A stretch of DNA of 64,000 bases from Methanosarcina baikalica (GTDB taxonomy: Archaea; Halobacteriota; Methanosarcinia; Methanosarcinales; Methanosarcinaceae). Position 1 is the first letter of the stretch; every line of letters begins with the position of its first letter. The position numbers and the translations under genes are program-made. The DNA lies in NCBI RefSeq assembly GCF_031461075.1, contig NZ_JAVKPK010000001.1:1-64000 (forward strand), given 5' to 3'. The notes below the pieces were generated by a model. It did no database searches. It was not told where the DNA came from and worked only from the letters and a program-made list of their open reading frames with translations. This document shows, piece by piece, positions 17,912 to 26,873 of the stretch.

Positions 17912-19840
17912 ATGAAGCGCAAAGAGTTTCGAAAACTTATCTCTGTGGACAAGGCACGGGAAATAATAAACAGCCTGCAGGTTATTCCTGGAAAGGAAAG
18001 CTTAGCCCTTGAAAACGTACACGGTAATATCCTTGCAGAAGATATTGTTACCGAAATTAATGTCCCTCCTTTTCCAAGAGCTATAATGGATGGTTATGCT
18101 GTCAGGGCAGAAAATACATATGCATGCAGCGAAACCGAGCCTGTAAGGTTAAGAAGAGTGGGGGATCTTCCTGCAGGCTCGGATGCAAAATTCACGGTTT
18201 TGGCAGGGGAAACCGTGGAAATAGCTACTGGAGCACCTATCCCTGAAGGCGCTGATTCTGTTGTCATGGTCGAATACAGCTCTGAAGAAAATGGAACCGT
18301 GTCGATTTACAGACCTGTAGCTGTGGGAGAAAACATCATGAAAGCCGGTTCGGACATCCTGAAAGGAGAACGTGTACTCAGAGCAGGACGGAAACTCGGA
18401 ACCAGGGAAATCGGAGTGCTTTCTTCTGTCGGGAAAAAAGAGGTTCCTATTCTTAAATTGCAGGTGGGGATAATCTCAACAGGAGATGAGCTTGTGCGTC
18501 CCGGAGAAAAACTTGCTTATGGAAAGGTATACGATGCAAATTCCTATACATTATACGCCGGGGTACAGGAATGCGGAGCCTTCCCTCTGCTTTACGGGAT
18601 TATACCGGACAATGAGACGGTCATGAAAAAGGCACTTGAAACTGCAGTTTCGGAATGTGCCCTGATCCTGACTTCTGGCAGCACATCATCCGGAGCCGGG
18701 GATGTGATGTACAGACTGATAGATGAAATAGGAGAGACCCTTGCCCACGGTATAAATATAAAACCCGGAAAACCTGTGGTTATTGGCATAATAAAAGACG
18801 TCCCCATTATAGGGCTACCTGGAAACCCCACATCCACATTAATGATTTTTAATGAATTCGTAGCTCCCCTCCTCAGGAAAGTCCTTGGAGCCGAAACCGG
18901 GCTCAAAAAAGTAGAAAACGGAATTATGGGAACTGCTTTCCGTTCAGAAGGAAGACAGCAGCTACTCCCTGTAGGCCTGATTCGGGGGCGAGTGTATCCC
19001 GCAGATAGAGGTTCAGGCGCCATAACCTCCCTTTCCGAAGCAGATGGATTTATCGAGATCCCGCCCAGTACTGAATTTATTGAGGCAGGAACCCCTGTTG
19101 AAGTGACCCTTTTCGGAGAAGTCGAAAAACCTGACCTTCTGATAGCAGGAGGTTTCTGTCCAAGCCTTGACCTGCTTGAAAACCTTAGCGGACTTCGCTT
19201 CAGGACATTTTATACCGGGTCAAGCGGAGGCTTTAGTGCAATTGCCGCAAACATAGCTGATATTGCAGGTGTGAATATGCCTTCGATATATCCCGGAGGG
19301 CAGGCTGGCATTCTGTACAATATCCCGACAATAGAGAATATGAAGCTTTCAGGTGCTGTACTTGTCAAAGGGTACAGGCGAGAAGTAGGGCTTCTTATAA
19401 GGCAGAACACTCCGATTTCAGGGCTTTCTGACCTTCCAGGCAAGCGCCTGATTAACCGGAACCTCGGCTCAGGAACAAGAACTCTTCTTGATCTGAAAAT
19501 TGCAGAACTCGCAGGTAAAAAGGGAATTAGCAAAAAGGATTTAACGGATTCTATACCCGGATATACATCTGGAGCAAAATCTGAAGTTGCAATATGTGAA
19601 GCAGTTGCCTCAGGAAAGGCCGATGCAGGAGTAGGAATAAGAAATTGTGCCGGAAAGAGCGGCCTGAAATTTATAAAATTTGCAGATGAAGAGTATGATT
19701 TCCTGATAAGGAAAGAAGTGCTGGAAACTCCCGAAGTCCGCCATTTCCTGAAAATATTTAATTCCGACGAATTCGCTTCAAAGCTCCAGGCAGGGATTCA
19801 CGTGTATGAGAAGACAGGAGAGATGATATCCTTTGAATAA
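17912..19840 (+). CDS. moeA: MoeA (molybdenum insertase) fused to a binding-protein-like domain
   Basis: 642 residues in two parts. Residues 1 to about 405 are MoeA, which inserts molybdenum or tungsten into molybdopterin: VPPFPRAIMDGYAVRAENT, ATGAPIPEGADSVVMVE, IISTGDEL, and LTSGSTSSGAGDVMY with PIIGLPGNPTSTL. Residues about 408-642 form a type-2 periplasmic-binding-protein-like (MoeA/LysR substrate) domain with FYTGSSGGFSAIAANIADIAG and NRNLGSGTRTLLDLKI. The second domain has no signal peptide, so it is cytoplasmic and may sense molybdate, tungstate or cofactor. This fusion is known in archaea. It probably serves the window's methanogenesis enzymes (formyl-methanofuran dehydrogenase cofactor), by inference. 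Confidence 0.92.
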   Translation: MKRKEFRKLISVDKAREIINSLQVIPGKESLALENVHGNILAEDIVTEINVPPFPRAIMDGYAVRAENTYACSETEPVRLRRVGDLPAGSDAKFTVLAGETVEIATGAPIPEGADSVVMVEYSSEENGTVSIYRPVAVGENIMKAGSDILKGERVLRAGRKLGTREIGVLSSVGKKEVPILKLQVGIISTGDELVRPGEKLAYGKVYDANSYTLYAGVQECGAFPLLYGIIPDNETVMKKALETAVSECALILTSGSTSSGAGDVMYRLIDEIGETLAHGINIKPGKPVVIGIIKDVPIIGLPGNPTSTLMIFNEFVAPLLRKVLGAETGLKKVENGIMGTAFRSEGRQQLLPVGLIRGRVYPADRGSGAITSLSEADGFIEIPPSTEFIEAGTPVEVTLFGEVEKPDLLIAGGFCPSLDLLENLSGLRFRTFYTGSSGGFSAIAANIADIAGVNMPSIYPGGQAGILYNIPTIENMKLSGAVLVKGYRREVGLLIRQNTPISGLSDLPGKRLINRNLGSGTRTLLDLKIAELAGKKGISKKDLTDSIPGYTSGAKSEVAICEAVASGKADAGVGIRNCAGKSGLKFIKFADEEYDFLIRKEVLETPEVRHFLKIFNSDEFASKLQAGIHVYEKTGEMISFE

Positions 19841-19969
19841 CTGTTTTTCTGAATATTTACTGGAACCGTACCTTCCAAGAAGCTTTAAATAATATTATAC
19901 TTATTAAGAGATATAAATGAACCAGAATATTCTTAGCATTCAGAACCAGTAAATAGAATCATTCCATAG

Positions 19970-19980
19970 GTATATATATT
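19970..19980 (+). promoter_or_regulatory. Candidate TATA box for the DRG GTPase gene
   Basis: GTATATATATT about 145 bp before the GTPase ATG. A start about 25 bp later would give a leader of about 120 nt that contains the two hairpins described below. Confidence 0.35.
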
Positions 19981-20016
19981 TCATTCAACTATTCAGGATA
20001 AAATACCCAGATAACG

Positions 20017-20074
20017 GATCTGTTTTAGATCAAAAAAGGTTTGCAGAGACCGCATGGATGCGGTTTATTTTTTC
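20017..20074 (+). terminator. Two hairpins, the second terminator-like, ahead of the GTPase gene
   Basis: GATCT-GTTTT-AGATC (about 20017-20032) then ACCGCA-TGGA-TGCGGT (20049-20064) followed by TTATTTTTTTC. The second looks like an intrinsic terminator. It may end moeA transcripts 200 bp after the stop, or sit in the leader of the GTPase gene as an attenuator. The sequence does not decide between these. Confidence 0.4.
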
Positions 20075-20122
20075 AAGTAGTATGAAAATCATTTATTCAG
20101 TCCCGAAATCGGCAGGTTCCAG

Positions 20123-21217
20123 ATGAGCAGTATACAGGAGCAAATACAGGAAGTAGAAGACGAAATCCGAAAGACCCAGTACAACAAGGCAACTTCCCAC
20201 CATATAGGCAGGCTGAAGGCCAAGATAGCCCGTATGAGGGATGAAGTCGAAAAGAAAGCTTCGGCAAAAGGCGGAGGGGAAGGGTACTCGGTAAGGAAAT
20301 CAGGAGACGGAACCGTAACGCTTGTGGGTTTTCCGTCAGTAGGGAAATCTACGCTTCTGAACAAGCTCACGGATGCCAAGTCAGAAGTAGGGGCATATGA
20401 TTTCACGACCCTTACAGTTATCCCTGGAGTGCTCGATCACAAAGGAGCGACAATCCAGTTCCTTGACGTGCCAGGGCTTGTGAAAGGTGCGTCTTCAGGG
20501 CGTGGGCGCGGAAAAGAAGTCATATCGGTTGTCCGGAACTCGGACATGGTTGTATTTTTGCTCGATGTCTTCCAACCCAAACATTATGAAGTACTTATGG
20601 ATGAACTTTACCAGGCCGGAATCCGAGTGGATGAAGGGGCGCCTGATGTGGTAATTAAGAGAAAAGACAGAGGCGGAATAGAGATCAACTCAACCATTGA
20701 CCTTGACCTGGACGATGAAACTATCAAGGCTGTACTGGACGAGTACAAGATCCATAATGCCAGTGTACTTATAAGGGAAAATATAACAGTTGACCAGCTT
20801 ATTGACGTTGTCCTGAACAACCGCAGTTATGTCAGGTCACTTATAGCCATTAATAAGGTTGACCTTGCCTATCCGCAGCTGATCGAAGAATGCAGAAGAA
20901 TATATCCGGACTCCCTCTTCATTTCAGCCCACAAAGGTATCAACATCGAAACTCTCAAAGACTCTATTTACGACAGGCTGGGTTTCATTCGGGTTTACTT
21001 AAAGCCGCAGGGCCAGGCCGCAGATATGGAAGAGCCACTTATAGTAATGAGCGGAACAAATATAGGCCAGATCTGTGACCGTCTGCACCGAGATTTCCGC
21101 AGAAAATTCCGCTATGCCCAGGTATGGGGTACATCCGCAAAACATCCCGGACAACGAGTTGGCCTTGACCATAGAATGATGGATGAAGATATCCTTACAA
21201 TTATCATTCAGAAGTAA
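20123..21217 (+). CDS. DRG-family (Obg-like) GTPase with TGS domain
   Basis: 364 residues. An N-terminal helical region (1-48) precedes the G domain: G1 GFPSVGKST (69-77), the switch-I GAYDFTTLT region, G3 DVPGLVKGAS and G4 NKVD, with the DRG-specific insertion between G3 and G4 containing RGRGKE. The last ~75 residues are a TGS domain. Eukaryotic and archaeal DRG/Rbg proteins associate with ribosomes and help translation under stress; the archaeal role is inferred. Single-gene unit as far as can be seen. Confidence 0.93.
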   Translation: MSSIQEQIQEVEDEIRKTQYNKATSHHIGRLKAKIARMRDEVEKKASAKGGGEGYSVRKSGDGTVTLVGFPSVGKSTLLNKLTDAKSEVGAYDFTTLTVIPGVLDHKGATIQFLDVPGLVKGASSGRGRGKEVISVVRNSDMVVFLLDVFQPKHYEVLMDELYQAGIRVDEGAPDVVIKRKDRGGIEINSTIDLDLDDETIKAVLDEYKIHNASVLIRENITVDQLIDVVLNNRSYVRSLIAINKVDLAYPQLIEECRRIYPDSLFISAHKGINIETLKDSIYDRLGFIRVYLKPQGQAADMEEPLIVMSGTNIGQICDRLHRDFRRKFRYAQVWGTSAKHPGQRVGLDHRMMDEDILTIIIQK

Positions 21218-21287
21218 AAGAAAATTCGGGAAAAGAAAAAGAAAAAGAAAAAATCAGAAACTTTCGCATCCCGTACTTTTTTCTGAG

Positions 21288-23396
21288 TTATGCGCTCTCA
21301 AAGGCATTTATTGTCTCAGAGGCATTTGAGAAAACACTTCTTTTACCCTCATTTTCGGAATCCAGGGAGCTATTGGCTTCGACTTCTTCTTCAAACTCAG
21401 CAGCGCATTCAGCCGGGCTTTTTCTGGGAGTGCTTTCAGGCATTTTCTTGAAAATCTCGATTTTCCCGGTAGCTTCGAGACCATACCTTTCTTTTGCAGC
21501 TTCGAGAATAGTTGCAAGCATTCCTGAGTAAGAAATATCAGCGTAAGCTGCCATTTTTGCTAGGTGCCCGTCCCAGCACCAGCCGGGGTTAGGATTTACT
21601 TCAAGAAGCCGGGGTTTTCCTTCAGCGTCAAGCCTCCAGTCAAAACGAGCATAATCCCGGCAGCCCAGCCTGTTGAAAAGAGTAAGACACCATTTTACAA
21701 TTTCCTTACTAGTCTTTTCCGGGAGATCTGCAGGGATGGATTTGATCTTCCAGTAAGGAGAGTCAGGAAGCCACTTGGCCTCATAACCACAGATTTTTGG
21801 AAGTTCTTCAGGAACTGCCGAGTAATCTTCCTCTGTGATAGGCAGTACAGTACATCCAGGCGGGTTTCCGATAATGCCAACACTAATATCTTTTCCAGGA
21901 AGGAATTCTTCCAGCAAAAAAGGCTTATCTGATCCTATTTTATCCCGGGTTTCAGCCAGAATTTCTAGAAGCTCCTCCACACTATGGACGATACTTTTTT
22001 GTGTAATTCCGAAACTCGAGTCCCCTGAGTTAGGCTTTATAAGCAAGGGAAAAGAGAGAGAAAGCTTTTTAAGGTCAAAATCCCCGATCACAAGCATTCC
22101 CTTTGCGACAGGAATTCGTAGCTCTCTGGCAACTCCCCTTACAATGGACTTGTCATAACAGAAAGCAAGGCATTGAGGGCCTGCTCCTGTATAAGGGATA
22201 TTCAGTTGTTCAAGCAAGGCAGGAACATGAAGTTCTTTTGTAGGGTCATTGTAAAAACCTTCATCACATAGGTTAAGTACAAGATCAATTTTTCCTGCCT
22301 TCTTCTTCAGATCGTCAAGCAGCATTTCATGCCTGTCAAAGAAAGTAAATCTCATGAAAGGAATCTCTGCAAGCGCCGTTTTCATTTTCTCAAGCGTGTC
22401 GAAATCATCGTCGTCGAACACACAGGCAGGCTTGACCTGGTCTTCTTTTCTCGGATCTCCCAGCACGACTGCAATGTTCATGGGTTTTTTATTCTCAGCT
22501 GCCTGAAGAGAAGAATGCCAGGGTTTTTCAACAAAAGCCGAGAGCAGGATTCTCTGTTCCATCATCCCTGCGTCCTGAGTGCCTGCGGATACAGGACTGA
22601 AGATTGTATGAAAAGTAGGACTGCTAAATCCTGACGCAGTAAGCAGCTCAAAAAGGCTTTCCTTATTGTATAACCTTTCAGCATAAAACTGGTCTGCGAT
22701 TATTCCCCTGTCAATGCGGCTTATAACTTCCCTACAAATTAACCTGTCCCCATCTGCTGAAAGAGCCCTTTCCCTGCAGACAAAGTACTTTCTGTCCAGC
22801 CATTCCCATGACCTCGGCTGGAAGCTCTTTTTCATATGATCTCCGTCTACTGCATCAATAAAAACTCTACCCTCTGGCTTCAGAACTCTGAAAATTTCTT
22901 CAAGAACTTTTCGATCCTGCAGAGTTGAATCAAAGTAGCCAAAACTGTTGCCCATGATAGTAACTACATCAAAAGTATCAGAAGGATAGGGAAGTTTTCT
23001 TGCATCCCCCTCTCTGAACCTGACCTGCAGGTTTTCCTTCTGTGCTCGGGTTCTTGCCTTCCTGATAAGGTACTGGGACCTATCATACCCCTCCACGTTT
23101 GAAAAACCTCTTCTTGCCAGCTCAAGTACGTGTCTTCCCTGTCCGCAACAGAGATCAAGAATTTTTTCTTCCGGAGATACTCCTAAAATGGAAACAATGA
23201 GATCGACCTCTTTCCTGGTTACCTCCAAATCATCCAGAAGGTCGGCATCAGTCTTAAGATAAAGTGAGTTAAAAAGAGTCTGCCACCAGTCGGGCCGAAC
23301 ATGAGTTTCAAGATCTTCAACAGGCCCGAAGGTTTTTTTCTGTACGGTACCCTTAGCGCGTTTGCGCCTATTTGTATCTGTATTATTCTGGGTCAT
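21288..23396 (-). CDS. SAM methyltransferase fused to D-Ala-D-Ala-ligase-like ATP-grasp domain
   Basis: 702 residues in two catalytic halves. Residues about 30-265 are a class I methyltransferase with motif I KILDLCCGQGRHVLELA and the EGDARKLPYPSDTFDVVTIMGN segment. Residues about 308-635 resemble D-alanine-D-alanine ligases: VVLGDPRKEDQ, LVLNLCDEGFYND, the YTGAGPQCLAFCYDKS linker, PLLIKPNSGDSSFGI, LLEEFLPGKDISVGIIG and LLEVNPNPGWCWDG. The final 65 residues are Glu/Ser-rich and probably disordered. Methanosarcina has no peptidoglycan, so the ligase half should couple some other amino or carboxylate substrate, and the fusion suggests a product that is methylated and then ligated. Substrate unknown. 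Confidence 0.8.
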   Translation of the reverse strand: MTQNNTDTNRRKRAKGTVQKKTFGPVEDLETHVRPDWWQTLFNSLYLKTDADLLDDLEVTRKEVDLIVSILGVSPEEKILDLCCGQGRHVLELARRGFSNVEGYDRSQYLIRKARTRAQKENLQVRFREGDARKLPYPSDTFDVVTIMGNSFGYFDSTLQDRKVLEEIFRVLKPEGRVFIDAVDGDHMKKSFQPRSWEWLDRKYFVCRERALSADGDRLICREVISRIDRGIIADQFYAERLYNKESLFELLTASGFSSPTFHTIFSPVSAGTQDAGMMEQRILLSAFVEKPWHSSLQAAENKKPMNIAVVLGDPRKEDQVKPACVFDDDDFDTLEKMKTALAEIPFMRFTFFDRHEMLLDDLKKKAGKIDLVLNLCDEGFYNDPTKELHVPALLEQLNIPYTGAGPQCLAFCYDKSIVRGVARELRIPVAKGMLVIGDFDLKKLSLSFPLLIKPNSGDSSFGITQKSIVHSVEELLEILAETRDKIGSDKPFLLEEFLPGKDISVGIIGNPPGCTVLPITEEDYSAVPEELPKICGYEAKWLPDSPYWKIKSIPADLPEKTSKEIVKWCLTLFNRLGCRDYARFDWRLDAEGKPRLLEVNPNPGWCWDGHLAKMAAYADISYSGMLATILEAAKERYGLEATGKIEIFKKMPESTPRKSPAECAAEFEEEVEANSSLDSENEGKRSVFSNASETINAFESA

Positions 23397-23584
23397 GATC
23401 TTATATCTTCCAGAAAAAAGTGTATGTGCTTTGAGTATATCAAGTTTATTAGAGGGTTTGGAACCTTATATACTTTTAGAAGAAAGAGATTGAACTTATT
23501 AAGGGATAATGGGCCTTTAAATTGAGTTTTAAGCGATAATAGGCGCCCCATATCCGTTCAAAGAGAAGCGATTACTTTTAAGAA

Positions 23585-24865
23585 TTAAAGAAAAATATAA
23601 TATATAATAGCATCTAAAAACGTTATTAAAGCTCCAATTCGGGAAAATTCAACAAAAGAAAGGGTTTCCCCCTCTTTTTCCGCATTCTGGATAATTATAA
23701 CATTGCTTGCAGCCCCCAGGATTAACAAGTTGCCTGCAATTGTACTTCCCGCAGCAAGCGCCATCAGCTGCCCCTGAGAAACTCCACTGCCCAGAGCAGG
23801 CAGGTAGAGCGCAACAAAAGGAACATTTGAAATAAGCTGACTGAGTCCGATGCTGAGAGCGAGGATAGTTGGTACAGAGCCTAACTGCGGAGATATCTTG
23901 CCAAGCAGTCCCTGACATGTCCCGGAGATCCACACGCTTTCCATCAGCACAAACATCGAAACGAAAAAAACCAGAGTTGCCCAGTCAATATTTTTCAGAA
24001 TCTCAATGCGTTTTCTACTGAGCAAAACAGGCGATGCGGAGAAAAGAGCAAGCCAACTCAGGCTGAAGTCCCAGGAAGGCAAAAATTCTACAAGAAAGAT
24101 TTTACAGGCTATAAGAATTAGCATAAGGGTGATAGCTATTTTTGCAACCCTGGCCAATTCAGGATCGTTAACGATTTCTTGAGAGTGAATCAGAGCTGAT
24201 TTTCCGAATTCCTGCCGGAAAAAGAGTCTCAGAACGATATAAGCAATTATGAGGCATATAAGGGTTGGCAGAGCGAGTGAACACAAAAACGTTACAAAAG
24301 GAGCATCCAGGTTTCCATCGACTGCTATGAGAAGGTTCTGAGGATTTCCTATAGGGCTCATAACACTTCCTGTAGTTACTCCGAAAGCCAGCGCAAAGAG
24401 CATGAGCTTAGGAGAGATATCGTACTTTCTGGAAAAACTCAGGACTAAGGGAGTGCCCATAATTGCCAGGGTATCGTTCATAAGAATTGCGGAAAGAATT
24501 CCCGTAGAAAAGAGTACAAGCAAAACAAGTTGATCTGTATTCCTCGCCCTGGAAACTATCCGGCTTCCTAGCCAGGCAAGATACCCACTCCTGTTAAGCG
24601 CCTCTCCCACACAAAAGGCCCCGAAAAGGAAGATGAGTACGTCAGTATTAATTGCCCCCAAAGCTTCTTCAGGCGAAATCTCGCCGAGCAATAGCACCGA
24701 TATAGCTCCGAATGTCATGACCTGCCAGATCTGCAGTCTCAAAGACCCAACCTGCCTGAGAGCGGTCAGTACAAAGACGCTCAGAAGGATAAGCACTGGA
24801 AGGTCGGGTAAAGGTACAAGAAAAGACATAAAAGATGTTATAGACTCTGTTGCCATAGAACTCAT
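23585..24865 (-). CDS. ArsB/NhaD-type (SLC13/CitM superfamily) permease
   Basis: 426 residues of almost continuous hydrophobic segments, about 11-12 membrane helices. Family hallmarks: INTDVLIFLFGAFCVGEALNRSG in the first half, MNDTLAIMGTPLVL in a re-entrant loop, TGSVMSPIGNPQNLLIA, and the matching second-half loop LISNVPFVALYLPAL followed by LAAGSTIAGNLLILGAASNVI. These paired Asn-Pro/Asn loops typify ion-coupled arsenite, sodium or dicarboxylate carriers. The substrate cannot be told. No arsC or arsR gene is nearby, so arsenite export is not supported by context. Confidence 0.8.
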   Translation of the reverse strand: MSSMATESITSFMSFLVPLPDLPVLILLSVFVLTALRQVGSLRLQIWQVMTFGAISVLLLGEISPEEALGAINTDVLIFLFGAFCVGEALNRSGYLAWLGSRIVSRARNTDQLVLLVLFSTGILSAILMNDTLAIMGTPLVLSFSRKYDISPKLMLFALAFGVTTGSVMSPIGNPQNLLIAVDGNLDAPFVTFLCSLALPTLICLIIAYIVLRLFFRQEFGKSALIHSQEIVNDPELARVAKIAITLMLILIACKIFLVEFLPSWDFSLSWLALFSASPVLLSRKRIEILKNIDWATLVFFVSMFVLMESVWISGTCQGLLGKISPQLGSVPTILALSIGLSQLISNVPFVALYLPALGSGVSQGQLMALAAGSTIAGNLLILGAASNVIIIQNAEKEGETLSFVEFSRIGALITFLDAIIYYIFL

Positions 24866-25009
24866 AAGCCCGGTAAGAGAAATTTAGAATGTGATACCTG
24901 CACAAGTATAAATTTCCTGCGCTTCAAGAGAGATTTTCCAGAGAAAAGAGGCTCTGAAGAATATGGAAAGTACGAAACCCTTAAAATGAACTGAGTGATA
25001 TTTTAAAGT

Positions 25010-25201
25010 ATGAAAATCTGGTTTCCTTTTTCTGCAACTGTCCTCCAGGAAGGAAATTTCTATGTTTCAATCTGCCCTGAAACTGATATAATTTGCAAAG
25101 GAAAAACTGTTGAAGAAGCAATTGAAAACCTGAAAAAAGAGGTCGAAAAATTCCTGGGAGAAGAGCTGTCCAATGGGTTTTCAAAAATTGTGTATTACTA
25201 G
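25010..25201 (+). CDS. Solitary HicB-like protein
   Basis: 63 residues with the HicB/DUF1902 fold pattern: two strands ending in EGNFYVSICPETDI, then CKGKTVEEAIENLKKEVEKFL. In complete hicAB modules HicB neutralises the HicA mRNA interferase and often carries a DNA-binding tail. Neither a tail nor a hicA gene is present, so this is a minimal or orphan copy. A degenerate second HicB-like stretch follows about 270 bp downstream. Confidence 0.7.
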   Translation: MKIWFPFSATVLQEGNFYVSICPETDIICKGKTVEEAIENLKKEVEKFLGEELSNGFSKIVYY

Positions 25202-26039
25202 ATGCCACAAATGCAGCGGCATGAGAAACAAAAAAATTGATTAAAAGCCTCAAATCATTTTTTATTGCATCCCGGAGAAGTTCCATTTTTTTCAAATGGC
25301 TTATTCAGAGGGATTATTCGACTCCGCATTTTTTCCTGAAGCTTGGTTGCCAAAGGCAAAATTCAGCATTAAGATTGAGTTTTAATTTCAGGTCATAGAA
25401 AGCCTGGGCTGTGCAATTTTGAGAAGTACGTATCTCTACCCTGAGCTGGACATATCAAATTAAGAAAACGATTTAAAAGGCAGTCTCGAACCTGAAAAAA
25501 GTATTTGAACTTAACAGTGAAAAAGGAGATATTACCCTGCCGGTTAAACGTCCATTTTTAATTTCCGGAAATACGCAGAAGAAATACATAAAAGCGCGGT
25601 AAGAAGCCTGAATAAAAAGTAAAATACAGGAAACGCACATCAAAAGAAGAGTAAGAAAAGTTCGGAAGCTTTATATTCCATATACCGTAGCCTCCGACAC
25701 AGTCGGTCTGAAAATACGCTCTCCCAAGCATATTGATTCAGAACAGGATTAATGGCTTCCGAACAATTCTTAAGTTACTATTCACACCATTACTCTCTCG
25801 TTCTGTTCACTCCAAGTTTCAATATTGAATTATCCCTGGAATTATTTTAAATTAATTATACAAAAAATTGCCTATAAACAAAAAAATAGTTCCATGAAAA
25901 ATATTTCAAAGCCAGAAAAGTATCGTAAGCAGAAATATATACCGATATGCAGTCTGACAGAAAATTAACACAAAATGATCCCTTACTGGCACAATAATTA
26001 AGTACATGAATTAATCTATAAGTAAAAGCTTTAATATGC
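25202..26039. other. Gene-poor stretch with a degenerate HicB-like remnant
   Basis: No intact gene. Around 25465-25600 one frame reads KAVSNLKKVFELNSEKGDI then LPVKRPFLISGNTQ, which resembles the helix and linker of HicB proteins but is interrupted by stops upstream. The rest is AT-rich without recognisable content; the final 60 bp are the tRNA-Gln upstream region, with TTAATAT close to its start. Confidence 0.4.
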
Positions 26040-26112
26040 AGTCCTGTAGGGTAGTGGTCAATCCTTCGGGCCTTTGGAGCCCGGGACAGCGGTTCGAATC
26101 CGCTCAGGACTA
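26040..26112 (+). tRNA. tRNA-Gln (TTG)
   Basis: Acceptor AGTCCTG/CAGGACT, anticodon stem CGGGC/GCCCG with loop CTTTGGA (anticodon TTG), and T arm AGCGG-TTCGAAT-CCGCT. Discriminator A; CCA is not encoded. It is surrounded by gene-poor, decayed DNA on both sides. Confidence 0.93.
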
Positions 26113-26582
26113 TTAAAATATTTTTAGTATATATAAGTAAATACTATTTTAAAACTCTGTTAAATAGTAGAGGTGCTCGAAAGGCTTCTGGTCTGGAAAT
26201 TGTTCAGCCAGTTTGAGAGAACGCCCTCTATCCCCCAATTTGGTTGGAGTAGAACCTTTCAATCAGTAAGGTTGTGGAAATATCTGGAACCATTTGGATT
26301 CGGTTAAGGTTTAAAACATCAAAAAGTGTTATTTTTTATGCCATATATTACAGGAAACTCCAGGAACCGATCAAAAAGCAATCATGAAGAAAAGCTTTCT
26401 AAATTGGAAAAGCAATTAGAAGAGGCGCAAAGGCAGATAAAAAGTCCGGAAAAAGTTTAAGGACAGGGCTCAGTAACGGCCTATAGATCTGTTTTATGAA
26501 AAGAATAAAGTAGGAAAGTAGGATAAAAATACCCCTCCTCCCAATCGTCAACATCTCCCTGGTTACTGAACTAGTAGTTCAA
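26113..26582. other. Intergenic with a possible 40-aa ORF
   Basis: No recognised gene. An ATG frame at 26338-26460 (+) encodes 40 residues with a heptad-like helix (EEKLSKLEKQLEEAQRQIK); it may be the leftover N-terminus of a transposase or another coiled-coil protein, but there is nothing to continue it. Remaining sequence shows no clear structure. Confidence 0.3.
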
Positions 26583-26873
26583 TCACCAGCGGCCCCAATC
26601 GTCCCAGTCACAACCGCGCCGCCAGTCACATCCGCGACCGAAGAAGCCACCACGTCTAAATCCATGTCCTCCACCATATCCTCCACCATGCCCACCGTAT
26701 CCAAATTCATGTCCTCCACCATGTCCACCGTATCCAAATTCATGTCCTCCGCCATGTCCACCATATCCTCTACCAGGGGCAGCGCTTGCTGATGCACCTG
26801 CAAGAGATACTACAAAAAATACAACTGCTAAAATAGCCAGTGTCTTTTTCATTCTAAGTGTTTGTTCCCCCAT
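26583..26873 (-). CDS. Gly/His-rich exported protein with YGGHGGGHEF repeats
   Basis: 96 residues. A signal peptide (about 8-32, ending ASASA) is followed by near-perfect repeats of the ten-residue unit YGGHGGGHEF (two full copies, then two degenerate ones), and a C-terminal tail with two GCDWRRGCDWDDW-type Cys-Asp-Trp units. The first ATG is preceded at suitable distance by AGGAGTG, so I keep it; a second ATG at 26852 is possible. The His/Gly repeats and the two cysteines suggest metal binding or a surface structural role, which is inference. The gene stands alone. Confidence 0.65.
   Translation of the reverse strand: MGEQTLRMKKTLAILAVVFFVVSLAGASASAAPGRGYGGHGGGHEFGYGGHGGGHEFGYGGHGGGYGGGHGFRRGGFFGRGCDWRRGCDWDDWGRW

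Noticed and set aside
23585..24865. Arsenite efflux pump (ArsB) as a firm call
   Set aside because: The superfamily also includes sodium/proton and dicarboxylate carriers, and no arsenic genes are nearby.
26040..26112. tRNA-Gln as an integration (att) site
   Set aside because: The surroundings are gene-poor and decayed, but I found no repeated copy of the tRNA 3' end and no integrase gene.
26579..26803. Repeat frame (VDMVEDMNLDTV) opposite-phase to the Gly/His protein
   Set aside because: Same strand, different frame of the same DNA repeats; lacks a signal peptide or ribosome site, whereas the Gly/His frame has both.
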